64,000 bases of DNA from an uncultured Bacilli bacterium (lineage in GTDB: Bacteria > Bacillota_I > Bacilli_A > RF39 > UBA660), in contig CAKOWQ010000003.1 of assembly GCA_934122395.1 (NCBI GenBank), forward strand, positions 124,001-188,000, given 5' to 3'. Below are positions 27,065 to 35,575 of this stretch, piece by piece; the first letter of the stretch is position 1, and every line of letters starts with the position of its first letter. Below the pieces are notes generated by a model that saw only the letters and a program-made list of their open reading frames with translations, was not told the DNA's origin and made no database searches. The position numbers and the translations under genes are program-made.

Positions 27065-27088
27065 AGCGGAGTTTTACTCCGCTATTTT
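27065..27088. terminator. Terminator shared by pyk and the converging DUF192 gene
   Basis: AGCGGAGT (27065-27072) and ACTCCGCT (27076-27083) form a GC-rich stem with a 3-base loop. ATTTTT follows on the plus strand and an A run (read as T on the minus strand) lies on the other side. Confidence 0.88.
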
Positions 27089-27388
27089 TATGGATTTTAT
27101 TTTTTTTGTTATACTTCCTTTAGGTAGTTCATAAGTGTTATAGACATTTTTTTTAGGAAGAATAATCTTCCATGGTTTTAGACTAGTATAAGTATATAAA
27201 ATATTATTGTTTTTATCAGTTAATATTACATCAATTTCTTCTTTCATAAAGAAGGTATGAATTCCATTACATTTTTTGAAAAGCAAGGCATAATCTATAT
27301 TCTTTTTAAACATAAGTCCTTTTAATCTTTTAAAATAATTATCTGCAACATGTAGTGGTATTTCCTTGTTGGATACTATTATTTTCAT
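27074..27388 (-). CDS. DUF192 protein
   Basis: A 104-aa protein with the DUF192 pattern: VADNYFKRLKGLMFKKNI, then LLFKKCNGIHTFFMKEEID and a final ELPKGSI. The family is a small beta-barrel of unknown role, found in bacteria and archaea, often as a single-domain exported or cytosolic protein; this copy has no signal peptide. The start ATG 27388 follows GTGGTGATC on the minus strand; an upstream in-frame start would add 15 residues without a ribosome binding site. It is divergent from the pilin gene. Confidence 0.85.
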   Translation of the reverse strand: MKIIVSNKEIPLHVADNYFKRLKGLMFKKNIDYALLFKKCNGIHTFFMKEEIDVILTDKNNNILYTYTSLKPWKIILPKKNVYNTYELPKGSITKKIKSIKIAE

Positions 27389-27469
27389 ACGATCACCACT
27401 TTCAATATAACATAGATTTAAGTATTTTGACACATTTAATTATTTGATTTTAATTGATATTAAAACTCG

Positions 27470-27498
27470 TTGACAAAATATGAAAAACATTATAGAAT
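27470..27498 (+). promoter_or_regulatory. Strong promoter of the pilin gene
   Basis: Consensus TTGACA (27470-27475) and TAGAAT (27493-27498) are 17 bases apart, 30 bases before the ATG. Confidence 0.88.
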
Positions 27499-27528
27499 TA
27501 AAGTATATTAAAAGGGTATGGTGATAGA

Positions 27529-27732
27529 ATGTTTAACATGAATAAAAAAGGTCAAGCATTGGTAGAATATGTATTAATTATAGCGTTAGTAGCAGTAATG
27601 ATTATTGGTGTTATGAGTACATTTGGTGGTGTTTTAAAAGATAAAATTACGGAAGTTTCATGTTCTATAGCTGGACAGGAATTCGATAAAGGTGAAGGAA
27701 CTGGTAAAGGATTCTGCAAGGAAAAAGAGTAA
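27529..27732 (+). CDS. Flp/Tad-type pilin-like small protein
   Basis: A 67-aa protein with a class III prepilin-like N-terminus: a short basic leader ending in Gly (MFNMNKKG), then QALVEY, fitting the GxxxxEY rule of Flp pilins, and a hydrophobic helix (VLIIALVAVMIIGVM). After processing by a prepilin peptidase the helix would pack in a pilus. The C-terminal part holds two Cys (SCSIAG and GFCKE) that might form a disulfide. It has a strong promoter and its own terminator, suggesting high expression. No Tad assembly genes are in the window. ATG 27538 is a possible alternative start. Confidence 0.8.
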   Translation: MFNMNKKGQALVEYVLIIALVAVMIIGVMSTFGGVLKDKITEVSCSIAGQEFDKGEGTGKGFCKEKE

Positions 27733-27749
27733 CGCGAGTTACTTTTTTT
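27728..27749 (+). terminator. Rho-independent terminator after the pilin gene
   Basis: AGTAAC (27728-27733), GCGA loop and GTTACT (27738-27743) are followed by T residues. The hairpin overlaps the stop codon. Confidence 0.85.
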
Positions 27750-27761
27750 ATGCTCTAAAAC

Positions 27762-27790
27762 TGGACAAATGTCGAAAAATGTGATATTAT
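27762..27790 (+). promoter_or_regulatory. Promoter of the acyl-ligase operon
   Basis: TGGACA (27762-27767) and TATTAT (27785-27790) are 17 bases apart. The predicted transcript begins near 27797, just before the leader hairpin. Confidence 0.7.
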
Positions 27791-27802
27791 TTGCTCATTG
27801 AA

Positions 27803-27844
27803 GCGCTAGTACAGGCTTTTATAGTTTTTGTACTGCGTTTTTTT
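27803..27844 (+). promoter_or_regulatory. Terminator-like hairpin in the 5' leader of the acyl-ligase gene (possible attenuator)
   Basis: CGC plus AGTACA (27804-27806, 27808-27813, one bulged T) pair with TGTACT plus GCG (27829-27837). Seven T follow. This intrinsic-terminator shape lies between the promoter and the ribosome binding site at about 27853, with no second promoter visible between. Transcription of the gene would have to read through it. Confidence 0.6.
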
Positions 27845-27866
27845 GCATTTAAGGGGGAAAAGAAGT

Positions 27867-29816
27867 ATGGAAAAAAAGCTGACAGGTTATCCAACTGTAG
27901 ATAAACCGTGGTTAAAATATTATGATGAGAATTTTTTAAAAGAATTTTTACCAGAAATGACAATATTGGATTATATGAAATTAAATAGTAATAATTATAG
28001 TAATAATACAGCTATAAGTTATTACGGGAATAATGTTACGTATGGAGAATTATATGATAATATTGATAATTCTTCAAAAGTATTGGCTGAGTTAGGTGTT
28101 AACTCTAATGACAGAATAATGTATTTAATGCCTAACATTCCAGAAACAGCATATTTATTTTATGGTGCATCACAAATAGGAGCAGTATCAGATTTTGTTG
28201 ATCCAAGGCCAGATAGTGTTGATTTAAAAGTTAGTGCTAAAAAAATATTAGCGTTAATTGAAGAAGAAAAAGTTAAGTATTTAGTAGCACTAGACCAGTG
28301 TTATTTAGGAATGTTAAAACCTATTGAAAATGAATTAAAAGATTTAGGAATCGATAACATTATGATTGTCTCTGCTAATGATTCTATGAACTTTATGTCA
28401 AGAATTAGATATTTAGAAGAAAATATAAGGTTTGATGGTATAAAAAAATTAAAGATAAAAATGTCTAGAATGAAGGAAATTGAGGAAAAATTTAAACTCG
28501 CTAAGGATACTTCAGTTATTGAGTTAGTTAATTATTCTGATTTAATAAAAGATTGTAGGTTTACACATTTCGATCCTATGGAATATATGCCTGACAAATT
28601 AGTTTCAATTGTTCATACTTCGGGTACTAGTAGTCCTAAACCAAAACCAATTCCGTTAACCCATGACAATTTTAATGCTTATGTTCATCAGACTTTTGGT
28701 GCCAATATGCCAATGAATCCAGGAGATAAGGCACTACATATGCTACCTTATTTTGCTGCTTTTGGTATTGTTGATGTTGTACATGCGGGTTTGTGCCATG
28801 GAAATAATTTGATACAGATTCCTGAGTTTTCACCAGCAAATCTTGGAAAAATTATTATGAGATATAAGCCTCAAACGGTAATAGGAACACCTACTTGGTT
28901 TTTATCAATGGTAGACGACCCAGCAATAAAAAATGCTGATTTATCATTTTTGAAAATGGTAACTTATGGTGGAGCTTCTATGGAAACTGATGATGAACAA
29001 AAGGTTAATCAATTTTTAACAAGTCATAATTCAAAAGCAATTCTTACAAAAGGACATGGTATGAGTGAAACTTGTGGTTGTGCCTCATATGCTACTGATT
29101 GTTATAATCATTTAGGAAGCGTTGGCATACCTATGCCTAATACAACATATGGATTAGTTAATCCTGAAACTAAAGAATTAATTAAGTTTGCCGATGGTGA
29201 TGAAACATTAGAGGGTGAACTAATTATTTCATCAAAAGCAATCACCTCTGGTGTATTGGATGGTAAAGTTTTAGTCAAACATGGTACATATAATGGTGAA
29301 AATTATATTTATACTGGAGATATCGCTAGAATGGATAGAGATGGTGTAATTACATTTTTGTCAAGAAACGATAGGTCTTTTATGAGATATGATGGATTTA
29401 AAGTTAAGCCTTATGAAATAGAAAATGTTATAAAGGAAAATCCTAAGGTTAAATACTGCATTATAGCACCTTATTTTGATGAAGAAAAATATGGAAATAT
29501 GCCATTATCAGTAATTGTTCCAGAGAATAATGAGAAACTTTCGTATGATAATCAAGTAAGAATTGTTGAAGATATAATTAATAATCAATTTATTAATAAT
29601 CAATATGTTTCTACAAGGCAAATACCATCAAAATTCAGATTTGTTAAGGATGTTCCACTAACTATAAATGGAAAAATAAATTATAATCAAATCAAAAATC
29701 AGGGGTTAGTAGGTGATGAAATATCAGTGTATTTTGAAGAAACTAATATTTCTATTGGAGATATTAAGATAGTACCTCCAAAATTAGAAAAAGTAAAAGT
29801 TCTTTCAAAAAAATAG
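27867..29816 (+). CDS. AMP-forming acyl-CoA synthetase/ligase family protein
   Basis: A 649-aa ANL-superfamily adenylating enzyme. Motifs seen: VHTSGTSSPKPKPIPLTH (P-loop A3, with SGTSSPKP in place of SGTTGxPK), KGHGMSETCG (A5), YTGDIARMD (A7) and FMRYDGFKVKPYEIE (A8), then NGKINYNQI near the end with the catalytic Lys (A10). It should activate a carboxylic acid, probably a fatty acid, as the acyl-adenylate. No carrier protein or thioesterase gene is adjacent. The upstream in-frame start at 27828 lies in the leader hairpin; the chosen ATG follows GGGGGAAAAG. It precedes the hybrid kinase-like gene by 18 bases. Confidence 0.9.
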   Translation: MEKKLTGYPTVDKPWLKYYDENFLKEFLPEMTILDYMKLNSNNYSNNTAISYYGNNVTYGELYDNIDNSSKVLAELGVNSNDRIMYLMPNIPETAYLFYGASQIGAVSDFVDPRPDSVDLKVSAKKILALIEEEKVKYLVALDQCYLGMLKPIENELKDLGIDNIMIVSANDSMNFMSRIRYLEENIRFDGIKKLKIKMSRMKEIEEKFKLAKDTSVIELVNYSDLIKDCRFTHFDPMEYMPDKLVSIVHTSGTSSPKPKPIPLTHDNFNAYVHQTFGANMPMNPGDKALHMLPYFAAFGIVDVVHAGLCHGNNLIQIPEFSPANLGKIIMRYKPQTVIGTPTWFLSMVDDPAIKNADLSFLKMVTYGGASMETDDEQKVNQFLTSHNSKAILTKGHGMSETCGCASYATDCYNHLGSVGIPMPNTTYGLVNPETKELIKFADGDETLEGELIISSKAITSGVLDGKVLVKHGTYNGENYIYTGDIARMDRDGVITFLSRNDRSFMRYDGFKVKPYEIENVIKENPKVKYCIIAPYFDEEKYGNMPLSVIVPENNEKLSYDNQVRIVEDIINNQFINNQYVSTRQIPSKFRFVKDVPLTINGKINYNQIKNQGLVGDEISVYFEETNISIGDIKIVPPKLEKVKVLSKK

Positions 29817-29834
29817 AATAAAAAGAGGTAGTAA

Positions 29835-31637
29835 ATGAAAAATGATGGATTTTTATTATTAAATGTTTATGCTTTAATTATCTTAGTAATATTGGAAATA
29901 ATTTTTTTAAGTAAGGAAAGGCAGCACAAAGTAGAAGATAATACTTATGGCAGCTTATTGATAGTAAGCATTGTAACTATATTTTTTGGATTGTTATTGG
30001 GAATGTCAGTTGATGGCAGTTTCATATACAATAAAGTAAATATTATTTTATTTAACAAGGCATATTTAATTGGACTTGTTTTGACAATTTCAATATTTAC
30101 ATTTTATACTTTTTGCATATCTCATATACAGTTCAAAGACTTTAAGAAAATAGTTAAATTGTGTATTATGTTGTGCGTTATAAATGTTTTTGTAATTGTA
30201 GTTTTGCCGTTAGACGTTGAAATAATTAATGATAGTATTGTTACTAGTGGTTTGGCGATAACATATACATATTTAATATTTGGTTGCTTATATTTTCTTT
30301 TGGTTATATTAGTACTAATGGATTTGAAAAACATTAAGAATAAAAAATATATTCCAGTAGTGTTATTAATTATTGAGGGAATTGTAATAACAATAATACA
30401 AATTTTTAATCCATCTTTTAATTACATTATAAATCCTTCTACGGTTTTAAATTGTTTGGTTATGTACTTCACGATAGAGAACCCGGATGTAAAAATGTTA
30501 AATGAATTAATAGAAAACAGGAAAATAATTGAGCGTTCAAGTGAAGAAAAATCAATCTTCTTATTTAAAATGAGTCAAGGAGTAAAAGAACCATCAAAGA
30601 ATATTGAAAAAGAAATAACAAGATATGAAGAAGGAAAGAATACTAAAGAGAAAGTAGATAATATAATTCAAAATATAGAGAAAGAAAATGGAAAAATAAA
30701 TTACCTAGTAAATGACGTAATGGGCTTAACTTCTTTTGATGGAAGTAAGATAAAGAAAGTAGAAGGAAGTTATAATATATATTCACTTTTAGAAGATATA
30801 AAAGTAAGAGCAAAAGGATATAAGAAAAATGATATAGATTATACTTTTACAACAGTAGAAAATATTCCCAAAGAATTAATAGGAGATAGAGTAGCAATAA
30901 AGCAAGTATTGATGTCATTAATAATAAATGCCTTTAATAATACAAGCAAAGGATATGTACATGTAGATGTTAATTCTATAACAAAGTATGATGTATGTAG
31001 ATTAGTAATAACAATAGAAGATTCAGGTAGTGGAATAGAGATAAATAAGATAAATGAAATATTAAATCAGGAAGAAGAATTAACAAATGAAGAATATCTA
31101 AAATTGGATAAGATAGATATAGATTTGCCGCTATCATATAAGATAATAAAATCTTTAGGTGGGACAATGTACATAAGAAGTGAAGTAGGAAAGGGAACTT
31201 CAATTACAATTACTTTGGACCAATACATAATAGAAGATGAAGATGAGAAAAGAAGTAAAAGAATAGAAGAATATATAAAAGATAAGAATAGTTTAGGAAA
31301 GATATTACTAGTAGATGATAATGAGAAAGAGATATCAAAGATAAAGAAATACTTAAATAAAAAAGGATATGATGTATCCTTAGTAATGTATGGAGAAGAA
31401 GTAATAAAGAGGATAAAAGATAAAGAAAAATATGACTATATAATAATAGATGATGAATTAGAAACGATGAGTGGAATAAGCTTATTGAAAGAACTAAATA
31501 AAGAAAAATATAAGAGTAAAAAAATAGTAATATTAAATAAAGATAAATTATTTATATCAGACCATTATATAGAAGATGGATTTAATGATTATATAGATAG
31601 AGGGAATTTAATTAAAGAATTAGATAGATTGTTTTAA
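29835..31637 (+). CDS. Hybrid histidine-kinase-like membrane protein lacking the phosphoacceptor His
   Basis: A 600-aa protein with seven hydrophobic N-terminal helices (about residues 7-215), a coiled linker, a HisKA-like helix, a HATPase domain and a C-terminal receiver. The ATPase looks competent: N box SLIINAFNNT (Asn365), DSGSG (396-400) and GKGTSITI. The receiver keeps the acidic pair (LLVDD, 493-495), the phosphorylatable Asp (IIDDE, 539-540) and Lys in LNKDK. The usual phosphoacceptor block MSHEIRTP reads MSQGVKEP, with Gln248 in place of His. It is in an operon with the acyl ligase. Its second half shows strong preference for ATA and AGA codons. Confidence 0.85.
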   Translation: MKNDGFLLLNVYALIILVILEIIFLSKERQHKVEDNTYGSLLIVSIVTIFFGLLLGMSVDGSFIYNKVNIILFNKAYLIGLVLTISIFTFYTFCISHIQFKDFKKIVKLCIMLCVINVFVIVVLPLDVEIINDSIVTSGLAITYTYLIFGCLYFLLVILVLMDLKNIKNKKYIPVVLLIIEGIVITIIQIFNPSFNYIINPSTVLNCLVMYFTIENPDVKMLNELIENRKIIERSSEEKSIFLFKMSQGVKEPSKNIEKEITRYEEGKNTKEKVDNIIQNIEKENGKINYLVNDVMGLTSFDGSKIKKVEGSYNIYSLLEDIKVRAKGYKKNDIDYTFTTVENIPKELIGDRVAIKQVLMSLIINAFNNTSKGYVHVDVNSITKYDVCRLVITIEDSGSGIEINKINEILNQEEELTNEEYLKLDKIDIDLPLSYKIIKSLGGTMYIRSEVGKGTSITITLDQYIIEDEDEKRSKRIEEYIKDKNSLGKILLVDDNEKEISKIKKYLNKKGYDVSLVMYGEEVIKRIKDKEKYDYIIIDDELETMSGISLLKELNKEKYKSKKIVILNKDKLFISDHYIEDGFNDYIDRGNLIKELDRLF

Positions 31638-31674
31638 AAAATACTTTAAGATTTGGATAATTGTATAATTTTTC

Positions 31675-31703
31675 TTGGTTATTTATGTATTTTATGTTAT
31701 AAT
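31675..31703 (+). promoter_or_regulatory. Promoter of the rimP-nusA-infB operon
   Basis: TTGGTT (31675-31680) and TATAAT (31698-31703) are 17 bases apart. Confidence 0.78.
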
Positions 31704-31714
31704 CTAAGTACATC

Positions 31715-31737
31715 AAGTGGGAAAACTCCCACTTTTT
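31715..31737 (+). promoter_or_regulatory. Hairpin at the 5' end of the rimP-nusA transcript
   Basis: AAGTGGGA (31715-31722) and TCCCACTT (31727-31734) form a perfect 8-bp stem with an AAAC loop and a short T run. It begins about 5 bases after the expected transcription start. It could be an attenuator (NusA controls its own operon in other bacteria), an mRNA-stabilising 5' hairpin, or a terminator for the preceding gene. Confidence 0.6.
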
Positions 31738-31756
31738 ATATTGAGGAGTCAAGAAA

Positions 31757-32014
31757 ATGGAAGAGAAAATTAAAGAATTAGTTGGTAACAAACTAGAGAA
31801 ACTAAATGTATGGATTGATAGCGTTAAGCTTGAAAAAGAAGAAGACAATACCTTCTTAAGAATAGCACTTGATGCAGACTTTATCATTCCATTAAACACT
31901 GTAGTTATGGCTACTAGAATTATAAATCCATTATTGGATAAAGCAGATATTGATTTAGATAATTATATTTTAGATATTTATGCTAAAGAAAAAGGAGATG
32001 TTATAGATGAATAG
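31757..32014 (+). CDS. rimP: Short RimP-like ribosome maturation factor
   Basis: An 85-aa protein in the rimP position, directly ahead of nusA with an 8-base overlap. RimP assists 30S assembly and is usually about 150 aa, with an N-terminal alpha/beta domain and a C-terminal SH3-like barrel. Here only an N-terminal-like domain is present (LEKLNVWIDSVKLEKEEDNTFLRIALD, seen in two parts, and NYILDIYAKEKG). Identification rests mainly on position and the weak pattern. The gene has a plausible ribosome binding site (GAGGAG). Confidence 0.65.
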   Translation: MEEKIKELVGNKLEKLNVWIDSVKLEKEEDNTFLRIALDADFIIPLNTVVMATRIINPLLDKADIDLDNYILDIYAKEKGDVIDE

Positions 32015-33098
32015 TAAAGAATTTATTAAAGCAGTTGATTCAATTGTTAAAGAAAAAGGAATTGATCGTGAAGTTGTATTCGAAGCAATGGAATTAGCAT
32101 TAGCAACTGCATATAAGAAAAATTTTGACTCATTAACTAATTCTAAAATATTTATTGATAGGAACACAGGAGATATAAAAGTATATTCATACTTGACTGT
32201 AGTACCTGATGAAAAAGAAGATGATGAGGAAAGCGACGGTATTGATTTAGATACTGAAATAAGTCTTACTGAAGCAAGAAAAATCAATAAAGCATTAAAT
32301 GTTGGAGATACTATTGATACTGAAGTTACTCCAAAAGACTTTGGACGTGTTGCAGCATCAACTGCTAAACAAGTAATTATTCAAAAAATAAGAGAAGCAG
32401 AACGCAATTCTATTATGAATGAGTTTGGCGATAAACAAGATGAATTATTAGTAGGTACTGTTGCACTTGAAGATGTTGATAATTACTTTATTGATTTAGG
32501 TAGAAGTAATGGTATTCTTCCTAAGAAAGAATGTATCCCTGGGGAAAAAATTGAAATGGGAAAACAAATTAAAGTTTACTGTAGTAAAGTTGATGGCAGT
32601 GGTAAAGGTATGTTTATTTTACTATCTAGAACTCATTATGGTTTCTTAAAAAGATTATTTGAACTTGAAATTCCTGAAATAAGTGATGGTTCAGTACTTT
32701 TATATAGTGTTGCAAGAGATGCAGGATCTCGTAGTAAAGTTGCTGTATATTCTGAAAGAGGAAATATAGATCCAATTGGAGCATGTATTGGTGAAAAAGG
32801 AAGTAGAATTGCAAGAATTATAGAAGAAGTTCATGGTGAAAAAATAGATATAGTTAAATATGATAAAGATCCAGCAACATTTATTGCAAATAGCTTACAA
32901 CCAGCTAAAAATTTACATGTAATTATTACAGATCCTAAAAAACAAGAATGTATTGTAGTAGCAGATGATGAAAATTTCTCTTTAGCTATTGGTAAAAAAG
33001 GACAAAATGCCAGATTGGCTAGTAAATTAACACATTATAAAATTGATATTAAAAATTTAGAACAAGCTAGCGAAATGGGAATTAATTTTAAGGATTAG
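32007..33098 (+). CDS. nusA: Transcription termination/antitermination factor NusA
   Basis: This RNA-polymerase-binding factor modulates pausing, termination and antitermination. Residues 1-120 form the NusA N-domain, which binds RNA polymerase; an S1 domain follows (ELLVGTVALEDVDNYFIDLG), then two KH domains with GACIGEKGSRIARI and AIGKKGQNARLASKL. At 363 aa it matches Bacillus-type NusA without the C-terminal acidic repeats. Start codon usage overlaps the end of rimP, and the next gene begins within 10 bases of its stop. Confidence 0.96.
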   Translation: MNSKEFIKAVDSIVKEKGIDREVVFEAMELALATAYKKNFDSLTNSKIFIDRNTGDIKVYSYLTVVPDEKEDDEESDGIDLDTEISLTEARKINKALNVGDTIDTEVTPKDFGRVAASTAKQVIIQKIREAERNSIMNEFGDKQDELLVGTVALEDVDNYFIDLGRSNGILPKKECIPGEKIEMGKQIKVYCSKVDGSGKGMFILLSRTHYGFLKRLFELEIPEISDGSVLLYSVARDAGSRSKVAVYSERGNIDPIGACIGEKGSRIARIIEEVHGEKIDIVKYDKDPATFIANSLQPAKNLHVIITDPKKQECIVVADDENFSLAIGKKGQNARLASKLTHYKIDIKNLEQASEMGINFKD

Positions 33099-33106
33099 TG
33101 AATCAT

Positions 33107-33373
33107 ATGAAGGTAAAAAAAATACCGATGCGTACTTGTGTAGTTACTAGAGAAAAAAGAGAAAAAAAAGATTTGTTAAGAATAGTTAGAACACCGGAAG
33201 GTGAAGTAATAATAGATTTAACAGGCAAAAGTAATGGAAGAGGAGCATATATAACTAAGAGTATTGAAGTATTAGAAAAAGCTAAAAAAACTAAAGCTTT
33301 AGATAAACACTTAGAAGTAGAAATACCTAGTAGTATATATCAGAAAATAGAAAATATAATTAATAATGATTAA
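33107..33373 (+). CDS. YlxR-family RNA-binding protein (RnpM)
   Basis: An 88-aa protein of the YlxR/DUF448 family with the hallmark KIPMRTCVVTREKREKKDLLRI (KIPMRTC, then KDLLRI) and the later GRGAYI. In Bacillus, YlxR (RnpM) binds RNA and modulates RNase P. It sits between nusA and infB as in most Bacillota; the L7Ae-like ylxQ that usually follows is missing. ATG 33107 gives the family's usual start; a GTG at 33098 overlapping the nusA stop is possible. Confidence 0.9.
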   Translation: MKVKKIPMRTCVVTREKREKKDLLRIVRTPEGEVIIDLTGKSNGRGAYITKSIEVLEKAKKTKALDKHLEVEIPSSIYQKIENIINND

Positions 33374-33390
33374 GAAAGTAGGTGGCTAAT

Positions 33391-35511
33391 ATGATGAGTA
33401 TTTTAGAATATGCATTAGATGTCAATAAAAGTAGTGAAGAAATAAAAAAGCTTTGTAATAAACTAGATATTAAATATGAAGATGATGATTCACTACTTAC
33501 AGAAGATGATATAATTCTTCTTGATAATGAAATTCAAGATAGCGAAGATTATATTACAGACGAAGAAGAAATAGATGAAGAAGTGTTAGATGAACGTGTT
33601 GAACAAATATTAAATGAATCTAACTTAGATCTTGATCCTGACAATAGAATAGAAAAGTTAAAACCAAAATCTGAGCGTATTGAAAGTAGTAAGGTTAATT
33701 TTCAAAAAGAGAAGAAGAAGTTGTATAAGCATCGTGAAAAACTAATGAGCAACGATAAGAGCCAAAAAGAAGATGTTATTCTTTATAAAGAAGGAATGAC
33801 TGTTAGTGATTTGGCTAAAGAATTAAATATATCAGCAACTGAAATTATAAAAAAACTTATGGCTTTACAAGTTATGGCTAATTTAAATTATTCACTTAGC
33901 TATGATTTAGTAGAATTATTAGTATTAGATTATAATAAAACATTAAAAAGAGAAGAAACACAAGATATAAGTAACTTTGAAGATTATGAGATAGTAGACA
34001 AAGAAGAAGACTTAGTACCTCGCCCTCCAGTTGTTACTATTATGGGACATGTTGACCATGGTAAAACATCATTACTTGATGCTATACGTCATTCTGATGT
34101 TGCAAGTGGTGAAGCAGGTGGAATTACTCAAACTATTGGTGCTTATCAAGTAGAATTTAATGATAGAAAAGTAACATTTATAGATACACCTGGGCATGAA
34201 GCATTTACAGAAATGCGTGCTAGAGGTGCTAGTATTACTGATATAGTAATTATTATAGTAGCAGCAGATGATGGTGTTATGCCTCAAACTAAAGAAGCAA
34301 TAGATCATGCTAGAGCAGCTAATGTTCCAATAATAGTTGCAATTAATAAAATAGATAAACCTAATAGTAATGTAGATAAAGTATTAACTGAATTAAATGA
34401 ATATGGACTTACTCCTGAAGAATGGGGTGGAGATATAATTGTTAATAGAATTTCTGCTAAAACTAAAGAAGGAATTCCAGAGTTATTAGAAAGTATTTTA
34501 CTAGTAAGTGATATGGCTTGCTTAAAAGCTAATCCATCAAGATATGCAATAGGAACAGTAATTGAGTCTAGGCTTGATAAACAAATAGGTAATGTTGCAA
34601 CTGTTTTAGTACAAAATGGTACTTTAAGATTAGGAGATCCTATAGCAGTTGGTACTACATGTGGTAAAGTTAGAACTTTAAAGAATGATAAAGGTATGGA
34701 TATTACTGAAGCATTACCATCTACACCAGTAGAAATAACAGGTTTAAATGAACTTCCTTCGGCTAGTGATAAATTTATGGCTTTTGAAACTGAAAAACAA
34801 GCAAGGAGTGTTATGGAACAAAGAAAAGCAAGAGCAAAAGAAAAAGCAACTAACAGATCTGGTATGACGTTAGAAGACTTATTTGGTGCTATTAAAGAAG
34901 GCGTTAAAGAAATTAATGTTGTTGTTAAAACAGATGTTAATGGTAGCTTGGAAGCAGTTAAAAGTAGCTTAGGCAAAATTGATGTTGAAGGAGTTAATGT
35001 TAAAGTAATTCGTGGGGGAGTAGGTACAATTACTGAAAGTGATATAGTACTTGCTAATGCATCAAATGCTATAATTATTGGATTTAATGTTAGACCTAAT
35101 AATAAAACAATGGATTTTGCTAAAGATTATAATGTTGATATCAAGTTATATGATGTTATATATAAAATGGTTGAGGATATAGAAAATTCTATGAAAGGTT
35201 TACTTGATCCTACATATGAAGAAAAAGTTCTAGGTAGTGCTGAAGTTAGACAATTATTTAAGTTCTCTAAAGTTGGTACTATTGCAGGAAGCCATGTTGT
35301 AACAGGAGTTATTAAAAATAATAGTGATTGTCGTATTGTCCGTGATGGAGTAGTTATCTATACTGGTAAAATTAAATCATTACAACATGAAAAAGACCAA
35401 GTTAAGGAAGTTAAGAAAGATATGGACTGTGGTATTACAGTTGAAAACTTCCAAGACATAAAAGAAAATGATATTATCGAATCATTTGAACTAGTTGAAA
35501 TTAAAAAGTAA
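33391..35511 (+). CDS. infB: Translation initiation factor IF-2
   Basis: This GTPase places initiator tRNA on the ribosome. A short, acidic/lysine-rich N-terminus of about 130 residues precedes the IF2 N-domain (KEGMTVSDLAKELNISATEII). The G domain has G1 GHVDHGKTSLLDAI, G3 DTPGHEAF and G4 NKID, followed by the beta-barrel and C-terminal domains. At about 706 aa it is of the compact Bacillus type. Start ATG 33391 follows AGTAGGTGG. Its end overlaps a terminator. Confidence 0.97.
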   Translation: MMSILEYALDVNKSSEEIKKLCNKLDIKYEDDDSLLTEDDIILLDNEIQDSEDYITDEEEIDEEVLDERVEQILNESNLDLDPDNRIEKLKPKSERIESSKVNFQKEKKKLYKHREKLMSNDKSQKEDVILYKEGMTVSDLAKELNISATEIIKKLMALQVMANLNYSLSYDLVELLVLDYNKTLKREETQDISNFEDYEIVDKEEDLVPRPPVVTIMGHVDHGKTSLLDAIRHSDVASGEAGGITQTIGAYQVEFNDRKVTFIDTPGHEAFTEMRARGASITDIVIIIVAADDGVMPQTKEAIDHARAANVPIIVAINKIDKPNSNVDKVLTELNEYGLTPEEWGGDIIVNRISAKTKEGIPELLESILLVSDMACLKANPSRYAIGTVIESRLDKQIGNVATVLVQNGTLRLGDPIAVGTTCGKVRTLKNDKGMDITEALPSTPVEITGLNELPSASDKFMAFETEKQARSVMEQRKARAKEKATNRSGMTLEDLFGAIKEGVKEINVVVKTDVNGSLEAVKSSLGKIDVEGVNVKVIRGGVGTITESDIVLANASNAIIIGFNVRPNNKTMDFAKDYNVDIKLYDVIYKMVEDIENSMKGLLDPTYEEKVLGSAEVRQLFKFSKVGTIAGSHVVTGVIKNNSDCRIVRDGVVIYTGKIKSLQHEKDQVKEVKKDMDCGITVENFQDIKENDIIESFELVEIKK

Positions 35512-35524
35512 CTAGTTCTTTTTA
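35488..35524 (+). terminator. Rho-independent terminator after infB
   Basis: GAACTAGTT (35488-35496) and AACTAGTTC (35510-35518) form a 9-bp stem across the infB stop codon, followed by TTTTT. TTGCAA (35525-35530) with TATGAT (35548-35553), 17 bases apart, then gives rbfA its own promoter. Confidence 0.82.
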
Positions 35525-35575
35525 TTGCAAAAAACTTAAAAAAAAGATATGATATAGTTGCAAGGAGGATTTAGC

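Noticed and set aside
34305..34976. 223-aa open frame on the minus strand inside infB
   Set aside because: Opposite the conserved IF-2 GTPase and barrel domains, with low-complexity Ser/Leu/Thr content typical of antisense frames and no start signal.
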